NCBI RefSeq assembly: GCF_030731045.1
Contig: NZ_JAVALS010000008.1
Coordinates: forward strand, 55,121 to 119,120
DNA from: Arthrobacter horti
GTDB lineage: Bacteria > Actinomycetota > Actinomycetes > Actinomycetales > Micrococcaceae
Length of the DNA stretch: 64,000 nucleotides
Direction: 5' to 3'
A program made the position numbers and the translations under genes. The notes beneath the pieces are model-generated. The model was not told where the DNA came from and made no database searches. It was given only the letters and a program-made list of their open reading frames with translations. Positions 18,522 through 27,132 of this stretch are shown here, one piece after another (the first letter of the stretch is position 1; each line of letters opens with the position of its first letter).

Positions 18522-19382
18522 ATGGCCGCCCACCGCGAGCTTCCGGGCCACATCGCGGCCGCCCTGGCAGGTGCCGGCGGTCCCGCCGACTCAGCCGGCC
18601 GCCCCTGGGAGGGACGCTCCCTGGCCGGGGATGACGCGCACATTCACAACTTCGAGCACGACGACGGCGAGGCGAGCCCCGCGCTGGCCGCAGCCCTCGC
18701 CGCGCTACGGGACGGGAGCGGCGGAGAGGCCGGCGTGCTGGCCGCCCTCGCGACGGCCCGGGTGTTCATCCCGATCGTCGCCCAGCTGGCCGAGGAGGGC
18801 GAGGGACACGACGGGCTGCACGCCGACAAGCAGGCCGACATGGCCCTGGTGACCATCAAAGCTCCGGACGGCCGGATGGCCCTGCCGGTGTTCAGTTCGG
18901 CAGGAGCCCTGGAGCGCTGGCATCCCGAGGCCCGTCCGGTGGCGACGTACGCCGCCCGGGCGGCGCTCTCCGCGGTGTCGGAGCAGGCGCAGCTGATGGT
19001 CCTGGATCCGGGCTCGGACTTCACCTTCGTGGTGCGCCGGGCCCCGCTGTGGGCGCTCGCTCAGCAGAAGGAGTGGACGCCGTCCTATGAGGATCCGGCC
19101 GTCGCCGAGGCCTTCCGCGCCAGCGGCCAGTGGCACCCGGCCGTGGGGGCCATCCAGGTCCGACGGGGCTCCGGCGTGGTCTCGCGTGACGCCCAGGGCG
19201 TGGAGGTGGCCGGTGGTGGCATCGGCCCGGAACTCTGCGTTGAGCTGGGGCTCCGCCCAGGGCTCGACTCCGCTCAGGTGAGTGCTCTGGTGTCCGAACT
19301 GCAGCGGAACTGGGCCGGAAATGAAACACTTGCTGAAGGGGTTGACTCCATCGAGGTCAAGGTGACCCTCTTCCACGATTGA
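18522..19382 (+). CDS. SseB family protein
   Basis: 286 residues. Contains the SseB N-terminal-type domain (about residues 55-180: ARVFIPIVAQLAEEG, MALPVFSSAGALERWHPEARPV). The family's biochemical role in actinobacteria is unknown; the name comes from a serine-sensitivity enhancer in enterobacteria and should not be read as a function. It begins 3 bp after priA and is followed by an MFS gene, so it is probably the last gene of the his transcript. No signal peptide or membrane segment is seen. Confidence 0.8.
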   Translation: MAAHRELPGHIAAALAGAGGPADSAGRPWEGRSLAGDDAHIHNFEHDDGEASPALAAALAALRDGSGGEAGVLAALATARVFIPIVAQLAEEGEGHDGLHADKQADMALVTIKAPDGRMALPVFSSAGALERWHPEARPVATYAARAALSAVSEQAQLMVLDPGSDFTFVVRRAPLWALAQQKEWTPSYEDPAVAEAFRASGQWHPAVGAIQVRRGSGVVSRDAQGVEVAGGGIGPELCVELGLRPGLDSAQVSALVSELQRNWAGNETLAEGVDSIEVKVTLFHD

Positions 19383-19431
19383 CGGTGCGTTCAGTGCGCC
19401 GTCTCCGCGACTCGCACGTAAGGAACGGGCT

Positions 19432-20751
19432 GTGAATTTCGTCCGGTACAAGGAACTCCTGGCCGACAAGGAGGTCCGCTGGCTCCTGCTGGTGGGCATG
19501 ATCGCCCGCATCCCGCATTCGGCGTCGGGCATCCTCCTGACCCTGCACGTCGTCCTGACTCTCGGCAAAGGGTTCGCGGCGGCCGGCGCGGCCGCCGCAC
19601 TCTTCACGATCGGAATGGCCGTCGGGGCGCCGTGGCGCGGCCGTCGGGTCGACGTCGCCGGACTGCGGGTCGCCTTGATCCCGTCGATCGTCTCCGAGGC
19701 CGTCATCTGGACCGTCCTCCCGCACGTCTCCTACGAATGGATCCTGCCGCTGGCGCTGGTCGGCGGTGCGTTCAGCCTCCCGATCTTCAGCGTGATCCGT
19801 CAGTCGCTCGGCGTGCTCGTCCACGACGAGAAGATGCGCACCGCCTACGCCCTGGATTCGATCGCCACCGAGATGGTCTTCATGATCGGGCCGGCCGTGG
19901 CGGCCGTGGCCGCCACCGGATGGTCCACGGTGTGGGGCATGACGCTGGTGGGCTGGCTGACGGCCCTGGCGGGCCTCTTCCTGGTCTGGATGAACCCGCC
20001 CACCCGCAGCGAGGTGCCGGAGGCCGACGAGGAGGAGCAGCAGCGTCTCGCGGCCGAGTGCGAGGCCGCCGAGCACGCGGTCGCGGATACCGCCGTCGGC
20101 AATCCGCAGGGTGCGGCAGGTGAACTCCTGGAGGTCGCCGTCCGCCGGTCGACCGTCGCCGGGCGACGGCGGGGCAGCCGGCTCCCGCGTCCCTTCTCCT
20201 GGATCACCGGTGGCCTGCTGGCGCTCTTCCTCACCGCGGCCGGTGCAGGCCTGGTCCTCAGCGGCACCGACGTGTCCGTGGTGGGTCTGCTGAGGCAGCA
20301 AGGGCACGAGTCCGAACTCGGGATCGTGTTCTTCTTCTGGTGCGCGTCCTCCATGGTGGGCGGCCTGGTCTACGGGGCCATGAAGCGCAAGGTCTCGCCC
20401 ATGCTCCTGCTCCTGGCCATGGCGGTGCTGACCATCCCCATGGGCTTCGCGCAGGACACCTGGTCCCTGGCGCTGCTGTCCAACCTACCGGGCTTCCTGT
20501 GCGCACCGGTGCTGTCCGCCACGTCCGAGTACGTCGCCGAGATGGTGGAGGAGCAGCGTCGTGGCGAGGCCATGGGCTGGTACGGCTCATTCCTCACGGC
20601 CGGCACGGCGCTCGGCTCGCCCATGACCGGTGTCTTCATCGACATGGTCGGCCCGTGGTCCGGTTTCGTGGTCATCGGTGTGGCCGGTGTGCTCCTGGTC
20701 CTGGTGGCCACGGGAGCGCGGATGCTGCGGCGGCGCCTCGCGTCCGTGTGA
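19432..20751 (+). CDS. MFS transporter
   Basis: 439 residues with about twelve hydrophobic segments in two groups of six separated by a long charged loop (residues ~190-250, rich in Glu/Ala then Arg). Conserved loop residues after helix 2 (GAPWRGRRVDVAG) fit an MFS protein of the drug-efflux-like DHA1/Bcr group. Start GTG 19432 has TAAGGA upstream. Substrate unknown; the neighbours (sseB, DUF1844) give no hint. Confidence 0.85.
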   Translation: MNFVRYKELLADKEVRWLLLVGMIARIPHSASGILLTLHVVLTLGKGFAAAGAAAALFTIGMAVGAPWRGRRVDVAGLRVALIPSIVSEAVIWTVLPHVSYEWILPLALVGGAFSLPIFSVIRQSLGVLVHDEKMRTAYALDSIATEMVFMIGPAVAAVAATGWSTVWGMTLVGWLTALAGLFLVWMNPPTRSEVPEADEEEQQRLAAECEAAEHAVADTAVGNPQGAAGELLEVAVRRSTVAGRRRGSRLPRPFSWITGGLLALFLTAAGAGLVLSGTDVSVVGLLRQQGHESELGIVFFFWCASSMVGGLVYGAMKRKVSPMLLLLAMAVLTIPMGFAQDTWSLALLSNLPGFLCAPVLSATSEYVAEMVEEQRRGEAMGWYGSFLTAGTALGSPMTGVFIDMVGPWSGFVVIGVAGVLLVLVATGARMLRRRLASV

Positions 20752-20756
20752 CAGGG

Positions 20757-20809
20757 AACGACGACGGCGGGTGGCCACCTCAATGAGGTGGCCACCCGCC
20801 GTCGTCGTT
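20757..20809. terminator. Perfect 26-bp-arm palindrome between MFS gene and DUF1844 gene
   Basis: 53-bp palindrome centred on base 20783: both 26-base arms are perfectly complementary, with a single central base. It separates convergent genes and would form a very stable hairpin in either transcript, serving as a bidirectional terminator without a T-run. Confidence 0.8.
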
Positions 20810-20817
20810 GAGGAAGC

Positions 20818-21195
20818 TCAGGCCACCGGGCCGGTGAACTTCTCGCCCGGGCCCTTGCCCGGCTCGTCCTTGATGAGGGAGGCCTCGCGGAAGGCCAGCT
20901 GCAGCGTGCGCAGGCCGTCGCGCAACGGGCCCGCGTGCTGGGAGCCGATCTCCGGTGCGGCTGCGGTGATGAAACCTGCCAGCGCGGTGATGAGCTTGCG
21001 GGCCTCATCGAGGTCCTTGAGCTCCTGCGCGTCCGGGCCGTCCGCCAGTCCGAGCTTGACCGCTGCCGCGCTCATGAGGTGGACGGCCGCGGTGGAGATG
21101 ACCTCCACGGCGGGAACCTCCGCGATGTCCCTGGTGTGGTCCGTGGCGCCCTGGGCCTCGGAGCCGTTGCCTTCTGCCTGTTCGAAACTACTCAC
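20818..21195 (-). CDS. DUF1844 domain-containing protein
   Basis: 125 residues, soluble, mostly helical. DUF1844 core at about residues 28-90 (VEVISTAAVHLMSAAAVKLGL, DLDEARKLITALAGFI), ending with a short basic-acidic tail. Members are often found beside infC in actinobacteria, as here where it is divergent from infC. Function unknown. GTG start; no clear ribosome-binding site. Confidence 0.85.
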   Translation of the reverse strand: MSSFEQAEGNGSEAQGATDHTRDIAEVPAVEVISTAAVHLMSAAAVKLGLADGPDAQELKDLDEARKLITALAGFITAAAPEIGSQHAGPLRDGLRTLQLAFREASLIKDEPGKGPGEKFTGPVA

Positions 21196-21556
21196 TTGAT
21201 AAGCTTGGCACAGACCGACTGGGAGTCATGACAGGGAGGGCGCGCCGTGCAAACGGGGCGTTTGGCCAAGTCGTGCCGCTTTCGTGTAAGATTTATTCCT
21301 AGTTTGCAAGTGGAGCTTTCTCCCACCCGCGTCGACCGCCGTCCACGCAGGATAAGCGCTGTCAAGCGCCTTCCTGTGGATCGGACACCAAAGGTCGCCG
21401 GGTCAGAAACGGGCCTTCGCCCCGTGCCTGCCGCCCCAGGGTGGCCAGGTGTGACGAAGGACTCCGTCTCAGATTCCTGAGGCCTCCCTTGCACTGGCAA
21501 GAGGAGGCCTTTCTCATTGCCAGTGGACACCAGGCAACGAGCAACAGGAGCTACAC
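21196..21556 (+). promoter_or_regulatory. Promoter and long leader of infC-rpmI-rplT
   Basis: 361 bp without a gene. TAAGAT at 21287-21292 is the likely -10, giving a leader of about 260 nt. The leader ends in a terminator-like hairpin (21480-21516) that overlaps an alternative 9-bp helix, followed by AGGAG at 21546 and the AUU start of infC. Confidence 0.65.
21480..21516 (+). terminator. Attenuator-like hairpin in the infC leader
   Basis: AGGCCTCC (21480-21487) pairs with GGAGGCCT (21503-21510) and CTTGC with GCAAG, 13 bp with one bulged A and a 4-base loop, followed by TTCTC. CACTGGCAA (21492-21500) can instead pair with TTGCCAGTG (21517-21525), which breaks the inner part of the terminator stem. 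Confidence 0.65.
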
Positions 21557-22507
21557 ATTAGCGATCCACGTATCAATGAGCGTATCCGCGTCCCCGAGGT
21601 GCGGTTGGTCGGCCCTGCAGGTGAGCAGGTGGGCATCGTCCGCATTGAGGACGCCCTCCGTCTTGCCGCGGAAGCGGACCTTGATCTCGTTGAGGTTGCA
21701 CCCCAGGCCAAGCCTCCGGTCTGCAAGCTGATGGACTTCGGCAAGTACAAGTACGAAGCCGCAGTGAAGGCCCGCGAGGCCCGGAAGAACCAGACGAACA
21801 CGGTCCTCAAGGAAATCCGTTTCCGCCTGAAGATCGACAAGCACGACTACGAGACCAAGCGTGGCCACGCCCTCCGCTTCCTCGGTGCCGGTGACAAGGT
21901 CAAGGCCATGATCCAGTTCCGTGGCCGTGAGCAGCAGCGCCCGGAGATGGGCATTCGCCTCCTCCAGCGTTTCGCCGAGGACGTCGCCGAGGTCGGTGTG
22001 GTGGAGTCCGCACCGCGCATCGACGGCCGCAACATGGTCATGGTGGTCGGTCCGCTGAAGAACAAGGCCGAGGCCAAGGCGGAAGCCCGCCGAGCCGCCC
22101 AGCGTGCCGAGTCCCTGGCCCAGAACGAGGCCAAGGCCCGTACCGAGGCCGAGCGCGTCGACACGGACAACGCCACCCCGCTGAGCAACAACCTGGGCGA
22201 GCAGCTCGCCGAGGCACTCAAGCAGAGCGAGGCCGCGCAGGCAGAGGTCGTCGAGACTGAAGCCGTGGAAGCCGAAGCGATCGAGACCGAAGTGGCCGAG
22301 GCCGCTGAGGCTCCCGTGGAGGAGACCGTGGCTGAGGAAACCGCCGTCGTCGAGACCGTAGCCCCGGTCGAGGAGGCCGTGGTCGTGGAGGAGTCCGCTC
22401 CGAAGCCGGCCGCCGCCCCCAAGCCCGCTGCGACGCCTCGCCCCGCAGCCCCGAAGGCCGCTCCGAAGCCGGGTGCTCCCAAGCCCTCGGCCCGCAAGGC
22501 CAACTAG
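21557..22507 (+). CDS. infC: Translation initiation factor IF-3, AUU start
   Basis: 316 residues. IF-3 binds the 30S subunit and checks the start codon. The conserved N-terminus ([19 protein letters not shown]) continues in frame upstream of the first GTG (21599) to ATT 21557, which has AGGAG six bases before it; AUU starts are the classical basis of infC autoregulation. The N-domain, linker and C-domain ([17 protein letters not shown] ... [11 protein letters not shown]) end near residue 180. About 130 further residues form an Ala/Glu/Val-rich then Pro/Lys-rich tail absent from E. coli IF-3. rpmI and rplT follow. Confidence 0.96.
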   Translation: MSDPRINERIRVPEVRLVGPAGEQVGIVRIEDALRLAAEADLDLVEVAPQAKPPVCKLMDFGKYKYEAAVKAREARKNQTNTVLKEIRFRLKIDKHDYETKRGHALRFLGAGDKVKAMIQFRGREQQRPEMGIRLLQRFAEDVAEVGVVESAPRIDGRNMVMVVGPLKNKAEAKAEARRAAQRAESLAQNEAKARTEAERVDTDNATPLSNNLGEQLAEALKQSEAAQAEVVETEAVEAEAIETEVAEAAEAPVEETVAEETAVVETVAPVEEAVVVEESAPKPAAAPKPAATPRPAAPKAAPKPGAPKPSARKAN

Positions 22508-22644
22508 ACCACCACTCGTTCGTTCCGGTGGCGCTCCACGATGAGAGCCACCGGAACGGCAAGCCCCGCGGCGCCCCGTCAGGGACGCCGGAATGTGATT
22601 CGCAGGCCGCAAGGTCCTGTGGCAACGTAAGGAGATCGGTTCTC

Positions 22645-22839
22645 ATGCCGAAGATGAAGACCCACAGTGGTGCCAAGAAGCGCTTCAAGCTCACCGGTAC
22701 CGGCAAGCTGAAGCGCCAGCAGGCCAACCGCCGCCACTACCTGGAGCACAAGCCCACCACGCTGACCCGCCGCCTGGCCGGTGACAAGATCGTCGCCAAG
22801 GGTGATGCCAAGGTCATCAAGAAGATGCTGGGCCTCTAA
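22645..22839 (+). CDS. rpmI: 50S ribosomal protein L35
   Basis: 64 residues, very basic. Typical L35 sequence [20 protein letters not shown] at the N-terminus and [16 protein letters not shown] in the middle. ATG 22645 follows AAGGAG with a 10-bp spacer. Standard infC-rpmI-rplT order. Confidence 0.98.
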   Translation: MPKMKTHSGAKKRFKLTGTGKLKRQQANRRHYLEHKPTTLTRRLAGDKIVAKGDAKVIKKMLGL

Positions 22840-22922
22840 TCCAATTCCCGGCCGGACGGCCAACCACTTGAAGTCCTGCGGGCGCTGGAAAGCGCGGCAG
22901 GCATGATTGAAGGAGTACGCAC

Positions 22923-23303
22923 GTGGCACGTGTGAAGCGGGCGGTCAACGCCCAGAAGAAGCGTCGGGTTGTTCTTGAGCGCGCCAAGGGTTACCGCGGC
23001 CAGCGGTCCCGCCTGTACCGCAAGGCCAAGGAGCAGCTGCTCCACTCGTTCGTCTACAGCTACGGCGACCGCCGCAAGCGCAAGGGCGACTTCCGCCGCC
23101 TGTGGATCCAGCGCATCAACGCCGCCTCCCGCGCCAACGGCCTGACCTACAACCGCCTCATCCAGGGCCTGAAGGCCGCCGAGGTCGAGGTCGACCGCCG
23201 CATGCTCGCCGAGCTGGCCGTCTCCGACGCCGCCACCTTCGCCGCTCTGGTGAAGCTGGCCAAGGACGCCCTTCCGGCTGACACCTCCGCCCCGAAGAAC
23301 TGA
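22923..23303 (+). CDS. rplT: 50S ribosomal protein L20
   Basis: 126 residues, basic, with the long N-terminal helix that threads into 23S rRNA ([19 protein letters not shown], then [19 protein letters not shown]) and the globular C-terminal domain. In E. coli and B. subtilis L20 represses its own operon, relevant to the attenuator-like leader here. Start GTG, preceded by AAGGAG (22912-22917). Confidence 0.98.
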   Translation: MARVKRAVNAQKKRRVVLERAKGYRGQRSRLYRKAKEQLLHSFVYSYGDRRKRKGDFRRLWIQRINAASRANGLTYNRLIQGLKAAEVEVDRRMLAELAVSDAATFAALVKLAKDALPADTSAPKN

Positions 23304-23314
23304 ATCTTCACAGC

Positions 23315-24229
23315 GTGAGCTTTTCCGAGCGCCCCCAAGCCTCCCTCATGTCCAACCCCCGGGCCGACCGGGTCAGGGACGTGGCACGGCTTGCGGGGCG
23401 CTCGGCGCGTCTGAAGCGAGAGCACTTCCTCGCCGAAGGCCCGCAGGCAGTCCGTGAGGCGCTCGTGGCGCACCGGGACCGCGTGGCGCGCGGCGAGGAA
23501 GGGCTGGTCACCGAGGTCTACGCGAGCCAGGCATGCCTGGACCGCCACCCGGAGATCGCCGAAGCCGCCGCCCGGGTCACCACCCGGCTGGCCACGGATG
23601 AGGTCCTGGCCGCCATGGCGGACACCGTCAACCCTCAGGGCATCGTGGCCGTGTGCCGCTTCGTGCACCGGCCGCTGGCCGAGGTGCTCGACGCCGGCCC
23701 GCGCCTCCTGGCGGTCCTGTGCCAGGTCCGCGACCCCGGAAACGCCGGCACCGTGCTGCGCGCCGCCGATGCGGCCGGTGCGGACGCCGTCATCTACTCG
23801 TCCTCCAGCGTGGACATCTACAACCCGAAGGCCGTGCGCTCCACGGCGGGCTCCCTGTTCCACCTGCCGGTGGTGACCGGCGTCGACGTCGCAGAGCTGG
23901 CAGCCGAATGCGCCGCCCGCGGCATCGGCATCCTCGCCGCCGACGGCTACGGCAGCCTCGACCTGGACGAACTGCAGGACGCCAGTGCCGCCCGCCGCCT
24001 CGGCGTCGCGCCCTCAGAGAGCGACGACGGCGCCGCTGCGGCGTCGTACGATCTGGCAAGGCCCACGGCGTGGTTCTTCGGCAATGAGGCGCAGGGTCTG
24101 TCCGCCGAGGAGATCGCGCTGGCGGACCACCGCGTGGCGGTCCCCGTCTACGGCTCGGCCGAGAGCCTCAACCTCGGCACCGCGGCGACCGTCTGCGTCT
24201 ACGCCAGCGCCCGCGCTCAGCGCCGCTGA
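23315..24229 (+). CDS. TrmH/SpoU-family RNA 2'-O-methyltransferase
   Basis: 304 residues. N-terminal substrate-binding domain (LKREHFLAEGPQAVREAL) and C-terminal SPOUT knot: motif 1 region RDPGNAGTVLRAADAAG, motif 2 FFGNEAQGLSAEEI, motif 3 AESLNLGTAATVCVY. Such genes follow rplT in many actinobacteria and modify rRNA, possibly 23S; in Streptomyces relatives give thiostrepton-type or tylosin-type effects, but the target here is not known. GTG 23315 lies 11 bp after rplT; ATG 23348 is an alternative. Confidence 0.9.
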   Translation: MSFSERPQASLMSNPRADRVRDVARLAGRSARLKREHFLAEGPQAVREALVAHRDRVARGEEGLVTEVYASQACLDRHPEIAEAAARVTTRLATDEVLAAMADTVNPQGIVAVCRFVHRPLAEVLDAGPRLLAVLCQVRDPGNAGTVLRAADAAGADAVIYSSSSVDIYNPKAVRSTAGSLFHLPVVTGVDVAELAAECAARGIGILAADGYGSLDLDELQDASAARRLGVAPSESDDGAAAASYDLARPTAWFFGNEAQGLSAEEIALADHRVAVPVYGSAESLNLGTAATVCVYASARAQRR

Positions 24230-24328
24230 GCGGCTTCCCGCGCACTCCGGAGCCTTCCGCCTCCCTGGAGTTTCCCCGGGCCACTACGCTTGGGTGTTGA
24301 CTCATCACAGCGAACTCCAAGGGGAATC

Positions 24329-25240
24329 ATGTCCGCAAGTGGCGGAACCAAGGCCGTTGTGGCCGCATTGACGGCCAATCTCGCGATCGCAGCCATGAAG
24401 TTCGTGGCCTACGCCTTCACGTTCAGCAGCTCGATGCTCGCGGAGGCGATCCACTCCGTGGCCGATTCCGGCAATCAGCTCCTGCTCCTGCTGGGCGGCA
24501 AGCGTTCCCGACGGGCCGCCGACTCGGCCCACCCTTTCGGGTACGGCCGCGAGCGGTACATCTACGCCTTCATCGTCTCGATCGTGCTCTTCAGCGTGGG
24601 CGGTCTGTTCGCGCTGTACGAGGCGTACGAGAAGTTCCATGACCCGCACGGCATCGACGGCCCGTTCTGGTGGGTCCCGCTGGCTGTTCTGGTGGGCGCG
24701 ATCGTGGCGGAAGGCTTCTCCTTCCGGACGGCCATCAAGGAGGCCAACCACACGCGCGGCAAACAGGGGTGGATCCCGTTCGTCCGCAACGCCAAGCAAC
24801 CCGAGCTGCCCGTGATCCTCCTGGAGGACTTCGGCGCCCTCATCGGTCTGGTGTTCGCCCTCTTCGGCGTGAGCATGACCCTGCTGACCGGCAACGGGAT
24901 CTGGGACGCGTTGGGCACGGGCATGATCGGCCTGCTCCTGGTAGCCATCGCGATCATCCTGGCCCTGGAGACGAAGTCCCTGCTCATCGGGGAGTCGGCG
25001 GGCGCCGCTGACCTCGCCGCCATTGAGGAGGCCATCCAGGAGGACGGCACCCGCATCATCCACCTGCGGACCCTGCACCTGGGTCCCGAGGAGCTTCTGG
25101 TGGCCGCTAAGTTCAGCGTGGCCAAGGGGGCCACCGGCGCGGACATCGCCCAGGCGATCGACGGCACCGAGGCCCGCATCCGCGGGGCCGTCCCGTCAGC
25201 CCGGGTGATCTACCTGGAACCGGACGTGTACCGCGGCTGA
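24329..25240 (+). CDS. Cation diffusion facilitator family transporter
   Basis: 303 residues. Six membrane segments; helix 2 carries the metal-site pattern LAEAIHSVADSGNQLLLL and the loop has the CDF-typical ADSAHPFGYGRERYIYAFI. The second metal motif, ILLEDFGALIGLV, deviates from the classical HxxxD, as in the SLC30A9/TMEM163-like branch. A C-terminal cytoplasmic domain of ~80 residues resembles the CDF dimerisation domain. Likely exports divalent metal (Zn, Co or Mn). ATG 24329 has AAGGGGAA upstream. Single-gene unit closed by a strong terminator. Confidence 0.88.
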   Translation: MSASGGTKAVVAALTANLAIAAMKFVAYAFTFSSSMLAEAIHSVADSGNQLLLLLGGKRSRRAADSAHPFGYGRERYIYAFIVSIVLFSVGGLFALYEAYEKFHDPHGIDGPFWWVPLAVLVGAIVAEGFSFRTAIKEANHTRGKQGWIPFVRNAKQPELPVILLEDFGALIGLVFALFGVSMTLLTGNGIWDALGTGMIGLLLVAIAIILALETKSLLIGESAGAADLAAIEEAIQEDGTRIIHLRTLHLGPEELLVAAKFSVAKGATGADIAQAIDGTEARIRGAVPSARVIYLEPDVYRG

Positions 25241-25254
25241 GGCCCCAGGATTCC

Positions 25255-25302
25255 GAATGCGCCGAAGGCCGGACCCGAAAGGGTCCGGCCTTCGGCGCAT
25301 TC
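25255..25302. terminator. Perfect 22-bp stem with GAAA loop
   Basis: Two fully complementary 22-base arms (25255-25276 and 25281-25302) close on a GAAA tetraloop between convergent genes; a bidirectional terminator. Confidence 0.9.
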
Positions 25303-25320
25303 CGTCCATGCAGCCGTGGC

Positions 25321-26562
25321 TCAGTGCTGGACGTCGTGATGCGGTGCCGCGTGGACCGGGAAGCGGCGTTCGAGGCGGCCGCTGGTGAAGGCGATGGCAA
25401 GACCCATGAGCGCCAGGACGGAGCCGACCAGTGCAGGAGCCGCGTAGCCGAAGCCCAGGGCGATGACGACGCCGCCCAGGAAGGCGCCGATCGCATTGCC
25501 GACATTGAGCGCCGCGTGATTGAGAGAGGACGCCAGGCTGGGTGCGTCGGGGGAGGCGTCCAGCAGGCGGCTCTGCAGGGGAGCCGTGAGCAGCGATCCC
25601 ATGCCGCCCACGATGAAGACCATCAGGAGCGCCGTCGGGGCCCACTGCACGGCGAAGAAGTACACGGCCAGGGCGATCGCGATGAGGATCAGGGCGCGGT
25701 AGATGGCTCCCATCACGGACTTGTCCGCGAGGCGCCCGCCGATCAGTGTGCCGATCACCATGCCGAGGCCGTAGATGGCCACCACCAGGGGGATCAGGAC
25801 CTGTGGCAGGTGGCTGACCTCCGTCATGGTGTGGGAGATGTAGGTGTAGGTGGCGAAGAAGCCGCCGAAGCCGATCATGCCGGTCAGGAGCGCCATCCAG
25901 ACTTGGATGCGCTTGAGGGCACCGAGCTCGCGCCGGATGCTGGCGCCGGGGTGCACCGGCTCGTACGGGACGAAGACGGCGATCGCGAGTGCCGTGAGCA
26001 GCGCGATCGCCGAGACCAGCGCGAACAGGAGCTGCCAGCCGAAGTTCTGTCCCAGCCAGGTGGCGAAGGGGACACCGATCACGTTGGCGACCGTCAGGCC
26101 CGTCATGACCATGGAGATCGCCCAGCCGCGCTTGGTGGCCGCGACCAGGGAGGAGGCGATCACGGCGGCGATGCCGAAGTAGGCGCCGTGGGGGAGCCCG
26201 GAGATGAAACGGGAGAGAGCCATGGCCCCGTAGCCGGAGGCGAGCATGCTGGACGCGTTCGCGACGGCGTAGAACAACATGAGCCCGATGGCCAGGTGCT
26301 TGCGCGGCAGCTTCGCCCCGAAGGCTGCCAGCAGGGGAGCTCCGACGCACACGCCCAGGGCGTAGGCGGAGATGAGAGTGCCGGCCTCCGGAGTGCTCAA
26401 GTGAAGACCGTGTTCCACCTCCTTGAGGAGGCCCATCATGGCGAACTCGACAGTTCCGATGGCGAAGCCGCCCAGTGCCAGGGAGACGACGGCCAGGGTC
26501 AGAGCCCGGGGCGAGAGCTGTGGACGCGGCAGAGTGGTGCCCGTCGAGGGTGCGGTGGTCAC
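25321..26562 (-). CDS. MFS efflux transporter, DHA1 (AraJ/YdhP-like)
   Basis: 413 residues. Twelve membrane segments, with the DHA1 motif A region AAFGAKLPRKHLAIG between helices 2 and 3 and FVPYEPVHPG in the central loop; helix 1 GFAIGTVEFAMMGLLKEV is typical of sugar or drug exporters related to AraJ and YdhP. Start GTG 26562 is preferred because AAGGA lies six bases before it; an ATG at 26577 and a longer form to 26622 have no such site. Substrate unknown. Confidence 0.87.
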   Translation of the reverse strand: MTTAPSTGTTLPRPQLSPRALTLAVVSLALGGFAIGTVEFAMMGLLKEVEHGLHLSTPEAGTLISAYALGVCVGAPLLAAFGAKLPRKHLAIGLMLFYAVANASSMLASGYGAMALSRFISGLPHGAYFGIAAVIASSLVAATKRGWAISMVMTGLTVANVIGVPFATWLGQNFGWQLLFALVSAIALLTALAIAVFVPYEPVHPGASIRRELGALKRIQVWMALLTGMIGFGGFFATYTYISHTMTEVSHLPQVLIPLVVAIYGLGMVIGTLIGGRLADKSVMGAIYRALILIAIALAVYFFAVQWAPTALLMVFIVGGMGSLLTAPLQSRLLDASPDAPSLASSLNHAALNVGNAIGAFLGGVVIALGFGYAAPALVGSVLALMGLAIAFTSGRLERRFPVHAAPHHDVQH

Positions 26563-26688
26563 GGAAATTCCTTGCATGGAGTGAGGGATGGTGATCACGA
26601 CGTCGGGACCAGAGGTTTCCATTGTCGCAACGCGAACGCCCTCCGCGCTATTTCAGGCCGTCTGAGCTAGACCGTGCACGGCTCTCGC

Positions 26689-26700
26689 TAAGCTGAATGG
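26689..26700 (+). promoter_or_regulatory. Leaderless promoter -10 of the Nudix gene
   Basis: TAAGCT at 26689-26694, six bases, then ATG 26701. Confidence 0.5.
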
Positions 26701-27132
26701 ATGACTCTCGCACCCCGCCTGGTGGTCGGCGCCGCCGTACTCGATTCTCTGCAGGAGCCCCGCATGCTGCTTTGCGCGCGCAGGAGCGCGCCGGAATCCC
26801 TTGCCGGCCTCTGGGAGTTCCCCGGCGGAAAGGTCGAGCCGGGTGAAGGAGCGGAGGAGGCTCTGCACCGGGAACTGAGCGAGGAACTCGGGGTCACCGC
26901 GGTCCTGGGGGAGGAAGTGCGCTCGGGGCGCGCCGACGGCTGGGTCCTGAACGAGAAGGCCGTCATGCGGGTCTGGCTCGCGGAACTGAGCGGCGGCACG
27001 CCACAGGCCTTGGAGGACCACGACGAGCTCCGCTGGGTGCCTCTAGAAGAGAGCGCCCTGAACGCCCTGCCGTGGATTCCTGCGGACTTCCCGATCGTGG
27101 CCGCCGTCGTGGAGGCGACGCGGGGCTCCTGA
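26701..27132 (+). CDS. Nudix hydrolase, MutT-like
   Basis: 143 residues. Complete Nudix box GGKVEPGEGAEEALHRELSE-E-LG (G-x5-E-x7-R-E-x2-E-E-x-G), preceded by AGLWEFPGG as in 8-oxo-dGTP diphosphatases of the MutT/CTP-pyrophosphohydrolase group, and followed by a W-V-P-L motif common in MutT. It probably cleans oxidised or other unwanted nucleotides. Its 3' end overlaps the convergent radical SAM gene by 90 bp if that gene runs to its first stop. Confidence 0.85.
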   Translation: MTLAPRLVVGAAVLDSLQEPRMLLCARRSAPESLAGLWEFPGGKVEPGEGAEEALHRELSEELGVTAVLGEEVRSGRADGWVLNEKAVMRVWLAELSGGTPQALEDHDELRWVPLEESALNALPWIPADFPIVAAVVEATRGS

